Assembly (NCBI GenBank): GCA_023376005.1
Contig: CM042141.1
Span: 95,531,990-95,595,989 of the forward strand
DNA from: Doryteuthis pealeii
Taxonomy: Eukaryota; Mollusca; Cephalopoda; Myopsida; Loliginidae
Direction: 5' to 3'
DNA length: 64,000 bases
Position 1 is the first letter of the stretch. Every line of letters starts with the position of its first letter. Below, piece by piece: positions 32,050 through 45,629 of the stretch. Position numbers and translations under genes: made by a program. Below the pieces are notes generated by a model that saw nothing but the letters and a program-made list of their open reading frames with translations, was not told the DNA's origin and made no database searches.

Positions 32050-33590
32050 AATGGTTATTGTCAATGAAAAGTTACCATTGATACATAGCATGACCGTTAT
32101 AGAAGTTACTGACAACAGTTCACCTTTCACCTTTCACTAGCCTTGCCGTTGATTTCTCATTGGCTAAAGAAAAAGTGTGTGAAGGGAACTGAGTTAGAGT
32201 AGAGAATTTGGTGGTTAGTCGAAGGGGCTAGACGTGATGGTCGTCTATTCCCATCTTCTCATTGCACGGTTAAACCCTTTTGGGTGTCGGTTTTAATAAA
32301 GACGTCTAAGAAAAATAAACAAAGGGGATGAACACAGACAACCGAATCCCAGCACAAAAGAAACCGTATCAACTTGAGGAAGAAATCACCCCAAAAGAAA
32401 ATGGCCAGTCGGCGAAATAGAACCCTCATAAAAACTCCCTCTCGCAATTTATATACCCGATACAAAAGGGGTATATAACAAAAGTTAAAAACGCATTAAG
32501 GGTAACCCGAAGCTGACCCTTTTTTGTCAGAATTTGTGTTAAAAATAAAAATAAAAACAATTTAGAATAGAAAGAATCCTCCAAGAGGTCCGTGACGTCA
32601 CGGTTGCTGCCTTCGTCCTAGAATTTGACCCTAGGGGCTTATGTCTACTGATGAACAGCTACTACGTTTTTGCAACGTCATCGTTACCTTCCTTACGTAC
32701 GACAGGGGGAAAAGAGGGACAAGCCTACAGAAAGACATGTGACGCCACGACTTTGGGGGAAAGAAGGATTTTACTTTGGATTCTTCAGTGTCATGGTGGA
32801 CAGTGTCCTGTGTGGATCCTTGTAGCATTGCTACCACACAGGTTGAGAACTACTACTGTGCCTTTGGGGAATTAGAGTCTATCTCTCCCAAAGACTGGAA
32901 ATAAAATAAGCCGGCACTCACTCGAAACTCAACAACTCTTCAACAACCCAAGAACTAAATTAAATACTTCTACAATAAGGAATTTGTAGCATAGCTACCT
33001 TATTGTCACAAGAACTCTATGAAATCTTCAACCAAAGAACTCTATGAAATTCAAACAACACAAACGACAATTATTTCATCATCTAAAGAACTGTACACTT
33101 GTTACCTCCGGACTCAAAACTAAGACCTCGCAAAACATCATCTTTTGCAAACCATTCTCACTATCTATCTCCCTCTCTCTATCTCTTACGAACTCTATTA
33201 AGGTTACTATCCGCCACCCTCTATCAAATTGACATTTACTTCTTTTCTTTTATTGTTATTAAAATTGTTGAAACTTAGTATTTGTTATCGTGTTTTTCTT
33301 TCATTCAGTATCCGAATTTGAAAATTGCGTATTTCTCGCCCCCTTGAAATTGTCTTCCCATTGTACTTGAAAAGGTATATTTACTTATATATCGGAACTT
33401 AGGAATTATTTCCCCCGGTATATTACAAAGTGATTTGCCCGTACTTTGCAGTTAGAAGATACCACCATGTTGGAATTGGTGCTTCACGGTGCTAATCCCG
33501 ATATTTTTTTCCGATGCAAGTTTTTGTGAATGAGCCAGGATTTGGCCCGTTTACCAAAATGTATAGTTTTTAACCTTGACTAATGTTGAA
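32050..33590. other. Unclassified; possible degraded LTR region
   Basis: ATTGTTGAAACTTA followed by a T-rich run (33260-33300) resembles 45547-45590, and TTAAAAACGCATTA (32490) recurs at 37118. An AATAAA lies near 32900. No TG...CA outline with target duplication found. Confidence 0.4.
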
Positions 33591-33592
33591 TA

Positions 33593-33838
33593 GGACCGGT
33601 TTAGCTTAGTCCGTAGAGCATTCGGCTCGGAACCACAAGGTTCCAGGTTCAATACCGTCCCTCGCCAACTCAGCGTATGAGTAGCACAGGTATCTGTGCG
33701 GTAAAGTGGTAGGTGTAGCGCTCCGTCTCAGACGCAAAAACAATCTCCCTGGTCTAGCGCTAGTGAAAAGAAGATAGACTCCCTCACTGTCTAGTTGATA
33801 CCAACAATAAGCCGCTCTGTCGACTTTGCTTACTTACT
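33593..33838 (+). repeat. SINE family T, full length
   Basis: AGGACCGGTTTAGCTTAGTC head, box B GGTTCAATACC, body to GACTTTGCTTAC. Confidence 0.88.
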
Positions 33839-33839
33839 T

Positions 33840-34867
33840 TATATTTAAATGACTTTACTGTAAGCAACCTGAGTGAATTGATTCGGCATTAAATGACCCA
33901 AATAGGTTTGATATGCCGTAAAACAAACAAACTGATCAACAATCAAATGGACATAGAGAAACAACAGTCTTTGGTCCGTTTACTAAAACATTTCTCGATT
34001 AAGTTACACTTACTGCATTTTTTTTGAATGGATCGGTCGGCGAGTGAGCCTAGCTAATTAGATCCATGTAGTGGTATGACCAGTTTTGTTACCCCCCCCT
34101 CCCAATTTAAAACTTCCGGCTATATGCCGAGTCGTGGGCACACTTGCTGTATCTCACTCTAAGATAGATAAAAAAAAATGTTGGAGTGAGTGCACGAGAG
34201 TGCTCACTTCAAATATAGCATTTTTTGTTTTTTAACTCGGACTAATGTTTATGGGGTAGGATGAGGTTTGGGTGTTTTAAGGTTTAATATAGCTGGATAT
34301 TCTTGATACTTGTTCCTTGGGTTTTCTTTTTACCCCATCTCATTTGGTGGTCGAGCTGAAAAGAAGGAATGTAAGAATCAAAAAGGAACGAAAAGGAAAG
34401 AGACAAAGGCAGGAGGTAGTTTCATGACTTAGGCTTTATTGACTGGGTCATAGTCGACCGTGGCAAGGGGATATCTCCCTGGGCGAGGAAGTGACTACAC
34501 TCAGTTAAGGCCTGACTCGAAATGGCCGAGAGATTCTTTTGGGGGTCGAGGAACAGTCCTTTTTGTCGAACATGCGCAGGGTCTTCTTCCGGTGAAGGCC
34601 CATGGGAGTTTTTTGTTTTTAATTTTAATTTAATTTAATTTTTATTTAATCCCCACATGTTAAATGACTTCTTTATCTGAATGTATCTTTGAGGCGTAAC
34701 ACAAATTCTTAAAGATACGTGGTTCAAAATTAACTGACCTGAAAAAATGTAAAGGTTTTTTTAAATAAAATAACTGAAGCATTATATATTTTATTCATTA
34801 ATATATCAACACTGAAAATTTCATTAAATTCGATTAATTCCCTGATTTTTTTTTCTTTCGACGAGGT
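33840..34867. other. SINE-tail fragment and two pieces shared with other loci
   Basis: 33855-33930 is a 5S SINE 3' tail without the 5S head. 34570-34665 is homologous (inverted) to 41985-42130. 34735-34860 is homologous to 38745-38870, inside the 984-bp insertion at 38157. No frame of interest. Confidence 0.65.
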
Positions 34868-36022
34868 TGTCGGGGCCAAAACAGCCTTGACCCCTTTCTC
34901 TGAACGAACGCACGTAATCAGAGCACGCGTGTGCATTTTCGCACGTAAGCAAACCCCTTTCCATTTCTGACCAGATATATCCAGTTTTTGCCCAGCTTTA
35001 ACCCTTTAAGCTCCACCCCCTTTCACATGTATTGGGTCACGTAGCCAAAACTATGTCATCATCATTTCTAACGAACTTTTCCCTGACGTCATTCGATATT
35101 TCCGGCAAATTTCGGGTATTTAAGAAAGTCGTTTGCGATGATGAGGACAGTTCCAGCCAGCCACCGACAGTTAACGATCCTGATTCCTATTCTGAACAAA
35201 TGGCCTTTCCTGATTCCTGACCGCCCTGCCTCTCTACGCTGCTGGAACGACCTGCCTTGCTTTGACGCTAGACGACGCTGTGATGACACAAACATTTCCA
35301 GTCCAGCAATATCAGCCTTTTTCAAGGCTAAACAAACCCAGCTCTTTTCAGAGCTAACCAGTCGGCCCTTTTCACCTCAGTCTTTCCTTAACCACGAATG
35401 CGATCCTAGGACGAAATCCCTAGAAGATCTGGATCTTACGACCAGATAGGCGTCCCTCGCCGACAGTACGCTAGGTCCTAGCTTGGTAGATCCGACTCGA
35501 TCTTCCGCCGAGCAAACACCTAGCTACTCGAGGCATTTGCGCACACGTACCAGCCTGGTCTGAAATCCCGCATAACCGCGGCCAATCAGACCCAAGCAAC
35601 GCACGTGCTAAGCGAACGGTCCGTCGCTGTTACGTTTCACGCTCGTACCCGAACAGTCCTCGACGGGACTACGACCGGGGCTCGCAGCCGATACAACCGC
35701 AAGCCGAGACCGTTACCGACCGACCACGACGTCAACCGAAACCCGTAGACGCACTGTATCCCGATTCCGGATTCCAGCTGCCTATCCGACAACGGACGAC
35801 CTATCCACCCAGATTAACGAAAGACTGACCGAACGTTGAGCGACCAACCTCGAGCGACGAAAACTCAACTTGCCGATTTACCTTTGTCAATTCTCGTGAA
35901 TAAATTGACCACCTGGTTACTTCCTGCCATCTAAATCCTCTGCCTTTGTCTCTTTCATTGCCTCCAGTCGTTTCACTTATTCAAAAGTCTGTGGGGTCGA
36001 CATCCTTATCGGCCCCGCAACA
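34868..36022. mobile_element. Solo LTR, 1155 bp, with 4-bp target duplication
   Basis: Starts TGTCGGGGCC and ends GGCCCCGCAACA, which are near-inverse termini with TG...CA. It is flanked on both sides by AGGT (34864-34867 and 36023-36026). A TATA-like GTATTTAAG lies at about 35116 and AATAAA at about 35901. It is GC-richer than its surroundings. Four-bp duplication suggests a Gypsy-type element. The frame at 35138-35449 lies inside the LTR and has no known domain. A solo LTR forms by recombination between the two LTRs of a full element. Confidence 0.85.
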
Positions 36023-36026
36023 AGGT

Positions 36027-36567
36027 GACATACAAAGGTGGAATTTAGGTCCGTTAAGTTCGATATAACCGAATATCATATTAAATTAGAAAGACTATCG
36101 AAACTAAATAAAAAACGAATATAAAAATATTACACTTATTTTAATGTTATTTTAATTGATTTCTATATAAAATTATATATAGGATTTCTTTTAATACGTT
36201 TGAGAATAACATGATAGTATTAGAAATCAGTAATACCAAATAATCATTTATTAAACCCAGTTTTGTTAAAATCATTATGCAAATCTTTATTTCTTAGAGA
36301 TACATAACACACATAAAATAAATGCATTAATAATATGGGCAGTTTTGCGGCAAATCTAACACAGCTAGACTTTAATAGAGACATCGTTAATAAATAAGAT
36401 GCTAATTAAGATTAAATAATGACTATTTGATAATTGTTGAGATTATGACTTAAATAACTAAGGAAAGTGTGATGTCAGTGGTGACGTAGTTTCGGTTACA
36501 GACATACAGTTACTTAATCTCCATTATGATGAGATGAGCATCCAGAAAATGTTATATATATATATAT
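36027..36567. other. No gene; old repeat fragments
   Basis: 36075-36120 resembles 22760-22810. The segment GATGTCAGTGGTGACGTAGT with GGTTACAGACA resembles 23290-23330 and 24140-24170. Confidence 0.5.
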
Positions 36568-36850
36568 TTACCAACCCCTCCACACGAGCAGGATGCAACA
36601 CAAAGTCAATTTCTTAAGCAGAGTTTAATAGGTTTGAATTCGAGGTGTTCCTTCTCCTATCCTGGTTGCTTAACCAAGGTTAAATATCCCAGTCCGTCCT
36701 ACTAATTTCCCATAGATGGGGGGAGAATAAATGGATTCATACCTTCTTCAAGGGTATTAACATTATGAGAAATGCAAACAGTCTCGTCCAGAACTTTAAC
36801 TCGCCTCGTCATGTCCATTTCCTTCGACGGTAACCATTACACCACGCACC
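36568..36850 (-). repeat. SINE family A, full length
   Basis: Minus-strand head GGTGCGTGGTGTAATGGTTA to body end GGAGGGGTTGGTAAATATA. Confidence 0.88.
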
Positions 36851-37225
36851 TACCCCCCCTCCAAAAAAAAAAATCACACATAACAACATGCAGTTATTTC
36901 TCACTAAAAATCATTAATACCATACTTAGTATTTTAATTCAAATCGAAATATCTCTGTAGTTATTCGAGGTTTTTGTTTGTTTGTTTGTTTGTTTGTTTG
37001 TTTGTTTGGGGTTTTTTTTTTTCAAACTAAGAATTCGGCAAATTAAATCAAAATTATATTTTTTTACATGATATTTCATTCCATGCTACTGCTCCCACTA
37101 CAAAATGTAGACCAGGTTAAAAACGCATTATGGGTAACCTGAAGTTACAATTTTTACATTTTTTATTTTCTGGTGCAGGTGTTTATTTCTAATTACTTTC
37201 TTCTTATCATTATCATGTTAATTGC

Positions 37226-37282
37226 TTCTTCTTCTTCTTCTTCTTCTTCTTCTTCTTCTTCTTCTTCTTCTTCTTCTTCTAT
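37226..37282 (+). repeat. (TTC)n microsatellite
   Basis: About 18 TTC triplets, giving the poly-Ser frame at 37173. Confidence 0.97.
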
Positions 37283-37319
37283 TTTAATTTCTTATACTTT
37301 TCTCTCTTCTTTCATATAT

Positions 37320-37910
37320 TTTAATCCGCCCTGTCGGCTGAGGCAGAAGAATGCACTAACTATACTTCTGCATAGGGGTATACCCTCCCTTGGGGGCCAC
37401 CTCTTGGTCGTGGATGGTGACCCACGATGCTTAAGGATGGAACCCTCGTGGCTGAGCAGTCCATGACATGCAATACTCCACTTTGGCCTTACTAGGCTAG
37501 ACGGGCGGTCGAGCTAAGAGACCTCCCCCCTACGATAAATCGGCTGGTCACGTCAAGCACCTATATGATTGTCCCAATCCTATTGCCCTTATGGCAGCCC
37601 CAACCGTTTTTATGTGCTAGAAGGCGGTGGCTGAGAGTATTCATGTCCTGGGAAGGACGTTAAACTCTATCTGATGGTGAGGTTCCAGTTCTGGAGGTTT
37701 GGGGAATGTGGAGCACCCCTTCATCACCATTGCACAATGGTCCACTCTGACCTGGAGTCATAGTACTTATTAGGGTTTCATCTATGGGTTAAATAGAAAA
37801 ATGTGTTTATAAAAAAATGAGTATCCATCAAGAATGAATTTATTTTCAAAACTTTGTTGGTATTAAATGACCCACCGAAATTGATATGCCGTAAAACAAA
37901 ACAAACACGA
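37320..37910 (-). repeat. Family B copy, near full length
   Basis: CCGCCCTGTCGGCTGAGGCA to TGATATGCCGTAAAACAAAA; includes every family landmark. Confidence 0.85.
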
Positions 37911-37973
37911 ATTACATAACACTTGGACTAATGTTAAATGACTAAACGGCAATACAGAAAGCGTTACATGTAT

Positions 37974-38156
37974 ATTTACCAACCCCTCTGCACGAGCAGG
38001 ATGCGACACAGGGTCAATTTCTTAAGCGGAGTTTAACAGGTTTTTTTCCTTCTCTTAGAGTTGTTACCTAGACATGGTTAAAGAGCCCAGTCTGTCCTGC
38101 TATTTACCCATAGCTTGAGGGAGAATTGGATTCATACCATTCCCAAGGGTATTAGC
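37974..38156 (-). repeat. SINE family A, 3' half, split by an insertion
   Basis: Body from CCAACCCCTCTGCACGAGCA to GGGTATTAGC. The head half resumes at 39141-39243. Confidence 0.9.
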
Positions 38157-39140
38157 AAAGGATACTCAATTTTTCGTCTACTAATCATTTTAAAAATTAA
38201 TTAAAATTGATTAAATCGATTATTTAAGGTCACATTTTTGACTAATTTGAAATTTGAAAGGTAGTAACATAATGAGCATCAATAAAAAAAAAAAGAAGCA
38301 AAATAATATAGCACATGAAATTTATTTCCATATATTTAAAACTATTTTTTCGGTCAATTTCGATCGCGTATAGCCTGAAACGCTAATAACTACTTTACTT
38401 TAGTATCAATCACCCATATTTTTAGTCAAAAACTGTATTGGAAATTTAACGCCCCCCCCTTTTTAAACGGAACAAATATTGGTGTATATTTTTTTCTTTT
38501 ATAAAATACTAGCCAATTGAATAATTATCGAAATGCGTAAAAAAAAATCTCCAAAAATTATTAATTTAGTTTTTATTTTCATTTTATTTTCCGATTTTCG
38601 GTACTTATTTACTACCCGAGTAGATTTTGTAAAAAAAAAAGTTATTTTATTCACACCGATCTTTTGTCTTTTTATTTATGCAGAAAAAAGTATCAATCAC
38701 ATAAATACCACACCGATATTTTGCGCCCAAAACACAAGGGGTGTTGAAAAAAATCAGAAAGTTTTGAAATAAAATAACTGATACATTATAAAATTCATTC
38801 ATTGCTAAATCAACACTGAAAATTTTATTAAAATCGGATAATTCCCTGAGTTTTGATAAAATAGGGGGGAGGGGTCAAAATTGTATTGAAAAAAAAAACA
38901 CGGATTTTTCGACAAATTTGGTATACCTAGAGTTTCATGCACGAACGTACTTCTACCGAAGGTTAGGTTAGTAGCCGACAATGCTAATTACGAGCAAGCA
39001 AAAAGAGGATGCAAGACCAGACACGTGTTGATGGGTTTACAACTTTTATTCAACTCCCCGTGACCTCAAATCACGTACACCAAACAAAGGGCATAACCCT
39101 TTATTTGGTTCTTATCAGTAATTACTTACTGATATACCTA
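38157..39140. mobile_element. 984-bp insertion with 8-bp target duplication
   Basis: The SINE A body is interrupted exactly, and GTATTAGC is present on both sides (38149-38156 and 39141-39148). The inserted DNA begins AAAGGATACTC and ends GATATACCTA, with short AGGATA/TATACCT similarity at the ends. An 8-bp duplication suggests a hAT-type element, but no transposase is visible. 38745-38870 recurs at 34735-34860. Confidence 0.75.
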
Positions 39141-39243
39141 GTATTAGCGTTATGTGAAATGCAAACAGCTTCGTCCAGGAATTGAACTCGGGTTGCAGAA
39201 CCCATTTCCTACGACTCTAACCATTAAACCACGCAACTCCATT
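39141..39243 (-). repeat. SINE family A, tRNA-like head, split copy
   Basis: Completes the copy begun at 37974. Minus-strand head GGAGTTGCGTGGTTTAATGG. Confidence 0.9.
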
Positions 39244-39623
39244 AAATGTTGCATATAACAAGACAAATTTATTTCTCACTTAAAAATGTTCATCTAATCA
39301 AAATATCTCTGTAGTTATTTTAGTTTTCTTTTTTCAAACTTAGAATTTGGCGAATTAAATCAAAATTAAGTCCTGTTATCTGATATTTCATTCCACGTTA
39401 CTGTCCCCATTTTTTTAAAAAGTTATTTGCAAATTATCATTCGGGTATTGTTGGCTTATTCATAACACAAATAAATCAAACTTTAATTTGTCACACTTTG
39501 GCAATAAGACATCAAAAATGATCAGCATTTCAAAGATTTCAGAGATTATGGAAATTAGTACATTTATTTGTTTATTTATTTTTGTTCATTTGCTTCAATT
39601 TATTTCAGATATTTCATTTGATC

Positions 39624-39750
39624 TTCTTCTTCTTTCTTCTTCTTCTTCTTCTTCTTCTTCTTCTTCTTCTTCTTCTTCTTCTTCTTCTTCTTCTTCTTCT
39701 TCTTCTCTTCTTCTTCTTCTTCTTCTTCTTCTTCTTCTTCTTCTTCTTCT
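39624..39750 (+). repeat. (TTC)n microsatellite
   Basis: About 40 TTC triplets with two single-base slips. Gives Ser, Leu or Phe runs by frame. Confidence 0.97.
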
Positions 39751-40928
<1,178 letters not shown>

Positions 40929-40952
40929 CAATGGTAATATTATGGTTTCACA

Positions 40953-40994
40953 CTCATAACTTAAAGTTTCATGGTAATCCAATCATCAGATGAG
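40953..40994 (-). ncRNA. Hammerhead ribozyme, core intact
   Basis: Stem I CTCAT (40990-40994) pairs with ATGAG (40953-40957). Core CTGATGA is at 40983-40989. Stem II is TGG/CCA with loop ATTA and a T-T mismatch next to the core. GAAA lies at 40967-40970. Stem III is ACT-TTA-AGT, and the cleavage-site base is T (40958). All invariant core bases except the usual G-C closing stem II are present. The host repeat ends in the AT microsatellite at 40923. No clear tRNA-like promoter upstream. Confidence 0.7.
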
Positions 40995-41105
40995 ATCAGT
41001 GGTTGAGATGTCAAAAACCAGTCGTGAAATGGTTGAGATGTTAAAAATCAAATTTTTTTAGCGTTTATATGAAGCGTTTTTCACGCGATGGGAAATGTAA
41101 AGCTA

Positions 41106-41152
<47 letters not shown>

Positions 41153-41156
<4 letters not shown>

Positions 41157-41345
41157 GTGTCAAAAAATATTGAATTTTTTGTACTTTTTGACACACCTTG
41201 TATTCTGAAAGAAAATAATGTTCCATTCATTCTTCATTTCTATTTTGGTAAATACAGCTTTAAACTTGGTGTTTTTTGACACACCTTGTATTCTGAAAAA
41301 ATAATGAATGGAACGTTATTTTTTCAGAATACAAAGTGTATTAAA
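41153..41345. mobile_element. Mariner-like short element
   Basis: AAGGTGTGTCAAAAA next to a (TA)n tract (41110-41150). TTTTTGACACACCTTG occurs at about 41184 and 41274, with the same ~100-bp unit as at 26864, and an inverse unit end at about 41300-41340. Confidence 0.7.
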
Positions 41346-41349
41346 AATT

Positions 41350-43122
41350 CTAGACTACAAAAAGTAGTCTTAAGGTTACTAAATGGAGAATAGAAGTCGT
41401 TATTCACTGTTTACAAAAACTATTGCGTAACAGGTAAGCGGAAAAGACGCAGCTGATGTGTGGAGCCTCTGTAAAACCATAGGGTGTAGAAGGGGGCTAT
41501 GTACATACACACATATAAGCTGGTAGCTGGGCGGGGGGTGCAAGACCGCCTAATTCCAAATGGACGGATACATAAGGGTCTACATATCTGGTATAAAGTT
41601 TTAACCACGAATGGTGACAGACAGGTCAAGAGTTAAGAATAAAACGAACAACTTGAAATTGAAATAAAAGACATGTATTACAGACATATAACAATAAGGT
41701 TGCAAACTTTTATTTTGTCTGCACAAATGTTTACAATTTGTCCACATAACTGAAATCCTGAGGTATAGGGTGAATTATCGGAATCCCCTGCTACAGCTTT
41801 ATCTGGTAGTAATGCTGGATATGAGAGACGTTCAATTTTGTGGTCCGTCTTCGATGCTGGTCGAACAGAAAAGGAAGAATTTTCCACTTTGCTGCCAAAG
41901 TATTCTAGCCTGTGATTGGTTGGTTCCATAGTGATGTTCGTAGACAAGGACGATAACCCCTACCTCAGATTTCTTAATACTGGAGATATGTGGGGATTAA
42001 TAAAAATAAAAATAAATAAAAATAAAAATAAATTAAACAAAAGTAAAATAAAAATAAATAAATAAATAAGACACAAAAAATAACAATCTCCCAGAAGGCT
42101 TCACACCAGAAGATCCTTTTAAGCATGCGCAAAAAAAAAAAGAATTCTTGGCGCAACCAAACATGGGAAGATAATCGCTTCATTCTGGATACTTTATTCC
42201 ATTTATAGACATATGCGGCTGTGAAAACTGAAATTAAACAATGGGTTTACATAAACACATGCGAAAAATGTTCAAACAGGTGCAAAGCAAAATATATACT
42301 AAGAAACAAACAAATTTTAATTACATTTGGTGACAAAATAACAAAGAAAAAAAATTAACGAAGTTTTATCACCACGTGCGAACATACTTAAAATCAAGTG
42401 GAAATGTTTACACCTATACCGGTTACAAATTCTAACATTTAATCATTAAAACTTATTCTTTAACGAAAAGTAACACATTTTTACATTAGGATGGTTTCTA
42501 GGGTATTTAGTTTATGAGCATAAATACTTAAATTATGTGTGTGATTTGGGAATAAATAATTTAAAAGTGGGATTATATTTATAATTTATGAGAAATAATT
42601 AGTTTAAACTAAAGTGTACAATTTGAGAAAATTACCATATTTTACCATTTGGTTTAGACGATTTGAACTTATAGCCTCAGTATCAAAGTATTCTGAACGA
42701 GATGACGCATGACCAGAGAGCTTCGAAGATCTATTCAAAAACGGCTTTAGACAATTCTCAGCGAATCTCTTGAGTAAGGGCCAAAATTCCTGCGCCCTAT
42801 AATCAAAAAGTCAGCCAACTTTCGATCGTTTTTATACCTAAGACATTTTAGAGTATTTACTCTACCTATTTTACTCTATCTTTCTACTTTTGTCTTCTGT
42901 GATGGAATATTTCTCTATTTTCTTTAAACCATTATAAACTATTTAATATATCAGAAACTATGGAAATAGTTTTGTTTGTGAAATGATAGCCTTGAGAGTG
43001 ACCAGGTCATCGGTGGTCTCAGACATGAGCTGTGGTTAGTAAAATGAACCAGCCACACTCATTTTTATAACTTCCTTCAAAAATTTAATCTAGAATATTC
43101 TTATATTTTATTAGTATATTGG
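41350..43122. other. No recognised gene
   Basis: 41985-42130 is an A/T-rich repeat homologous (inverted) to 34570-34665. The rest is AT-rich without a family match. The 89-codon minus frame at 41678-41947 has no motif. Confidence 0.5.
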
Positions 43123-43162
43123 TATAGGAGCGCACCAGCGATACATTTTGTTGCTACGGATG

Positions 43163-43741
43163 TGTAGCAATATTCATTTGGCAAGGACTACTAATGGAAG
43201 GGGGAGGAAGAAATAAATAAATAAGAGATGGGGGTTTGAAAAATAGTGATAAGCCAAAACGGGATGAACGATGGTTTGACCGTAGTGTGACCCCGAACTG
43301 AGAATTGAGTGGCAACCGGGAGTCGGGTGTTGACCGGAAGTCACGTGGTGACGTGGAAGGACGAGGAAATGTATCGGTCTCTTTTTGCCTTCGGCCGTCG
43401 TAGGGTACGGATCGGGCCTCTAGTGGCTAGTGTGGGGTCACAATAATCAAGTAGTGTTCTCTCTCTCTTTCTCTCTGCCTTTCCTCCTCTCCGATACAGC
43501 ACACGAGACGAACCTACCCTAGAAATAAAGGCTAGCAATTGTGACGACATGTTTCTCGTGTTATAATTTCTATCAACACCATTTTAGCACTGTGAATTTG
43601 GAGGCACGTGGACGAGACCCGCTACATAGTATACACCGCCGCCGCCGCCGCCGCCTTACGGTTATAGTTTTAGTACCAAGAAAAAAAGGACAACGTTACT
43701 TATATCCTTTTGGTACCGTGAAAATATACCACAACGGTACA
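43163..43741. mobile_element. Solo LTR, 579 bp, with GATG target duplication
   Basis: Begins TGTAGCAATATTC and ends CAACGGTACA, with GATG on both sides (43159-43162 and 43742-43745). It contains AATAAA at about 43524, a CT-rich run at 43459-43475 and (CCG)7 at 43637-43658. Inserted inside the left arm of a MITE, so it is the younger element. Four-bp duplication fits a Gypsy-type LTR. Confidence 0.85.
43637..43660 (+). repeat. (CCG)n microsatellite
   Basis: Seven to eight CCG triplets, the only GC-only microsatellite in the window. Confidence 0.9.
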
Positions 43742-44189
43742 GATGTCTAGCAATGTAAAAATTAAAATAACTAAATAATAATAAACCGATGTTCAATGAA
43801 AGTAAAGCGATACAAAATGCTTTTGATTAAGGAAAAGAAATCTATTAAGAACAGGATTTATATGAATTTTTATATTTAGTAATCAAACAAAAACCATTAG
43901 GCAAACTTTAAAAATTCCGGATTTGGTTATTAAAAAAAAATAAGTCAAACTCGAAAAAAAGATTTTATTTGATTTGATTAAACACACACACCTAGATATA
44001 CCCAAATATTACTAAATATGAAAATTTACATAAATCTTGTTCTCAATATATTTCTTTTCCTTAATCAAAATTATTTTGTATCGCTTTGCTTTCATTGGAG
44101 ATCGGTTTGTTATTATTTAGCTATTTTAGTTTTTACATTGTTGGCCATCCATAGTAACAAAATGTATCGTTGGTGCGTTCCTATGAGTT

Positions 44190-45629
44190 CTCGTCTTTGA
44201 ATTCACGAGATACTAGTTTCCTTGTTTTGATGCCCCAACTCTCTGGGTGGTTTTGCTTTGCCAATTCAATAAAGATAGTTAATTGATAACTTTATCAGAA
44301 TGTTTTTTTAACCCATCCAGGATAAACTTTTTTAAAAAATGTCACTTCCAAAAGTGACGGATTAAACAGGTGGTCACATATGCCACACATATCTACTTAC
44401 TAGCCTAAATTCAAAAAGTAATATATCTTAATATATGTATTTAACTCTATCAAGTGGCTAACAAATAGATTAAAAATTATCATCCCTATTTGCTAATTGT
44501 GGCTGCAGCCAGAAACTACCAAATTTCCATCTAAGAAACCAACAGAGATATTTTCTGCCACGTTTCTTAAACCTGGTCAATCTCATGGCAATTTTGCCAA
44601 AGAAAGTAGTTCCCATAGTCTTAGAATAATCCTAAATAATTTAAAGTGGCTTAAGAAAAATAGAAAAGTAATACCTTTGTTATACAACAGAAATAAATAT
44701 CTTGCCTGGTTCACAAATTCAATAACTCAATACACCCACTCACCAACAAGACAAATTAAAACACTTCAGAAAAGAATCTAACAAAGATATTTGGTTGGAG
44801 AAATTGTTATATACACAATTATAGATATCTCTCGATTCACTAATTTAGCAATTCAATTCGCGCACACACCGCAATAAAGAGATACGCTCGCCAAGAAAAG
44901 AAAATATAAGTTGCTGACGCCAAACGGAAGTTTACTCAACTGCAGCCTAAAACGAAGTGACCAAAATAACACGGTTCTACGCATAGGCTCCAGCATAACT
45001 TCCGTCTGGAAAACAAGGATTCCTAAACAATAATAAAAAATAATATTGTAAATAAAATTCGCATTTTCATCCAATCCAAACGATTCCCGGGTGAAATGAA
45101 AAGGATCTCAGTTGATCCGATTTTGGGTCGCGACAACCTATGTAAAGTCGGCTTTTAAAAGCCGACAAGTCAGAGATATCCTGGCGTCAGGGCCGACCAC
45201 ATCAACGAGGGCTGACCTCGCAGAACGAAACATACATCACCAGGCGGCGGACTAACCCCTACTCTGACCGACCGGCAAGTTAAAGGGGCGAACATCCTAC
45301 AACAACAAGAGTACACCAACTATGATACACGATACCAACCCGCTATCGAATACTAAAAACACAAGACGCTGCCCACCTAATCAACATCTAACCACTACCA
45401 CTGGTTCATCTGCCCACCTCACCGTCTACACTACAACTGATTCGGCCACCGGACATTTCACTGACTTTATTATTCACGTATAATTATCACCAAAATCTCC
45501 TTTAAATTCACTTCTAGCCTTTCCTCACTTTTCCTGTTCCTTTTGTCTAATACAATTGTTGAAACTTAAAATCTGTGTTTGTTTTTCCTTGCCATCATAC
45601 GTTTGCTACTAACCCTGTTTAGTACAAAA
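44190..45629. other. Unclassified; 45090-45625 possibly LTR-related
   Basis: 45160-45600 is more GC-rich and C-rich. It contains a palindromic GTCGGCTTTTAAAAGCCGAC and a region matching 33260-33300. No clear ends. 44190-45080 has no signal. Confidence 0.4.

Larger units (their letters stand above)
43124..44183. mobile_element. MITE (~477 bp) interrupted by a solo LTR
   Basis: ATAGGAGCGCACCAGCGATA at the left end is inverse to TATCGTTGGTGCGTTCCTAT at the right end. The inverted arms continue inward (43746-43880 against 44010-44160, sharing AAAGCGATACAAAAT). The left arm is split by the LTR at 43163-43741. Removing the LTR and one GATG restores continuous matching arms of about 170 bp. No frame. 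Confidence 0.85.

Noticed and set aside
35138..35449. 103-codon frame with normal amino-acid composition
   Set aside because: It lies wholly inside the solo LTR defined by matched ends and AGGT duplication, and shows no domain.
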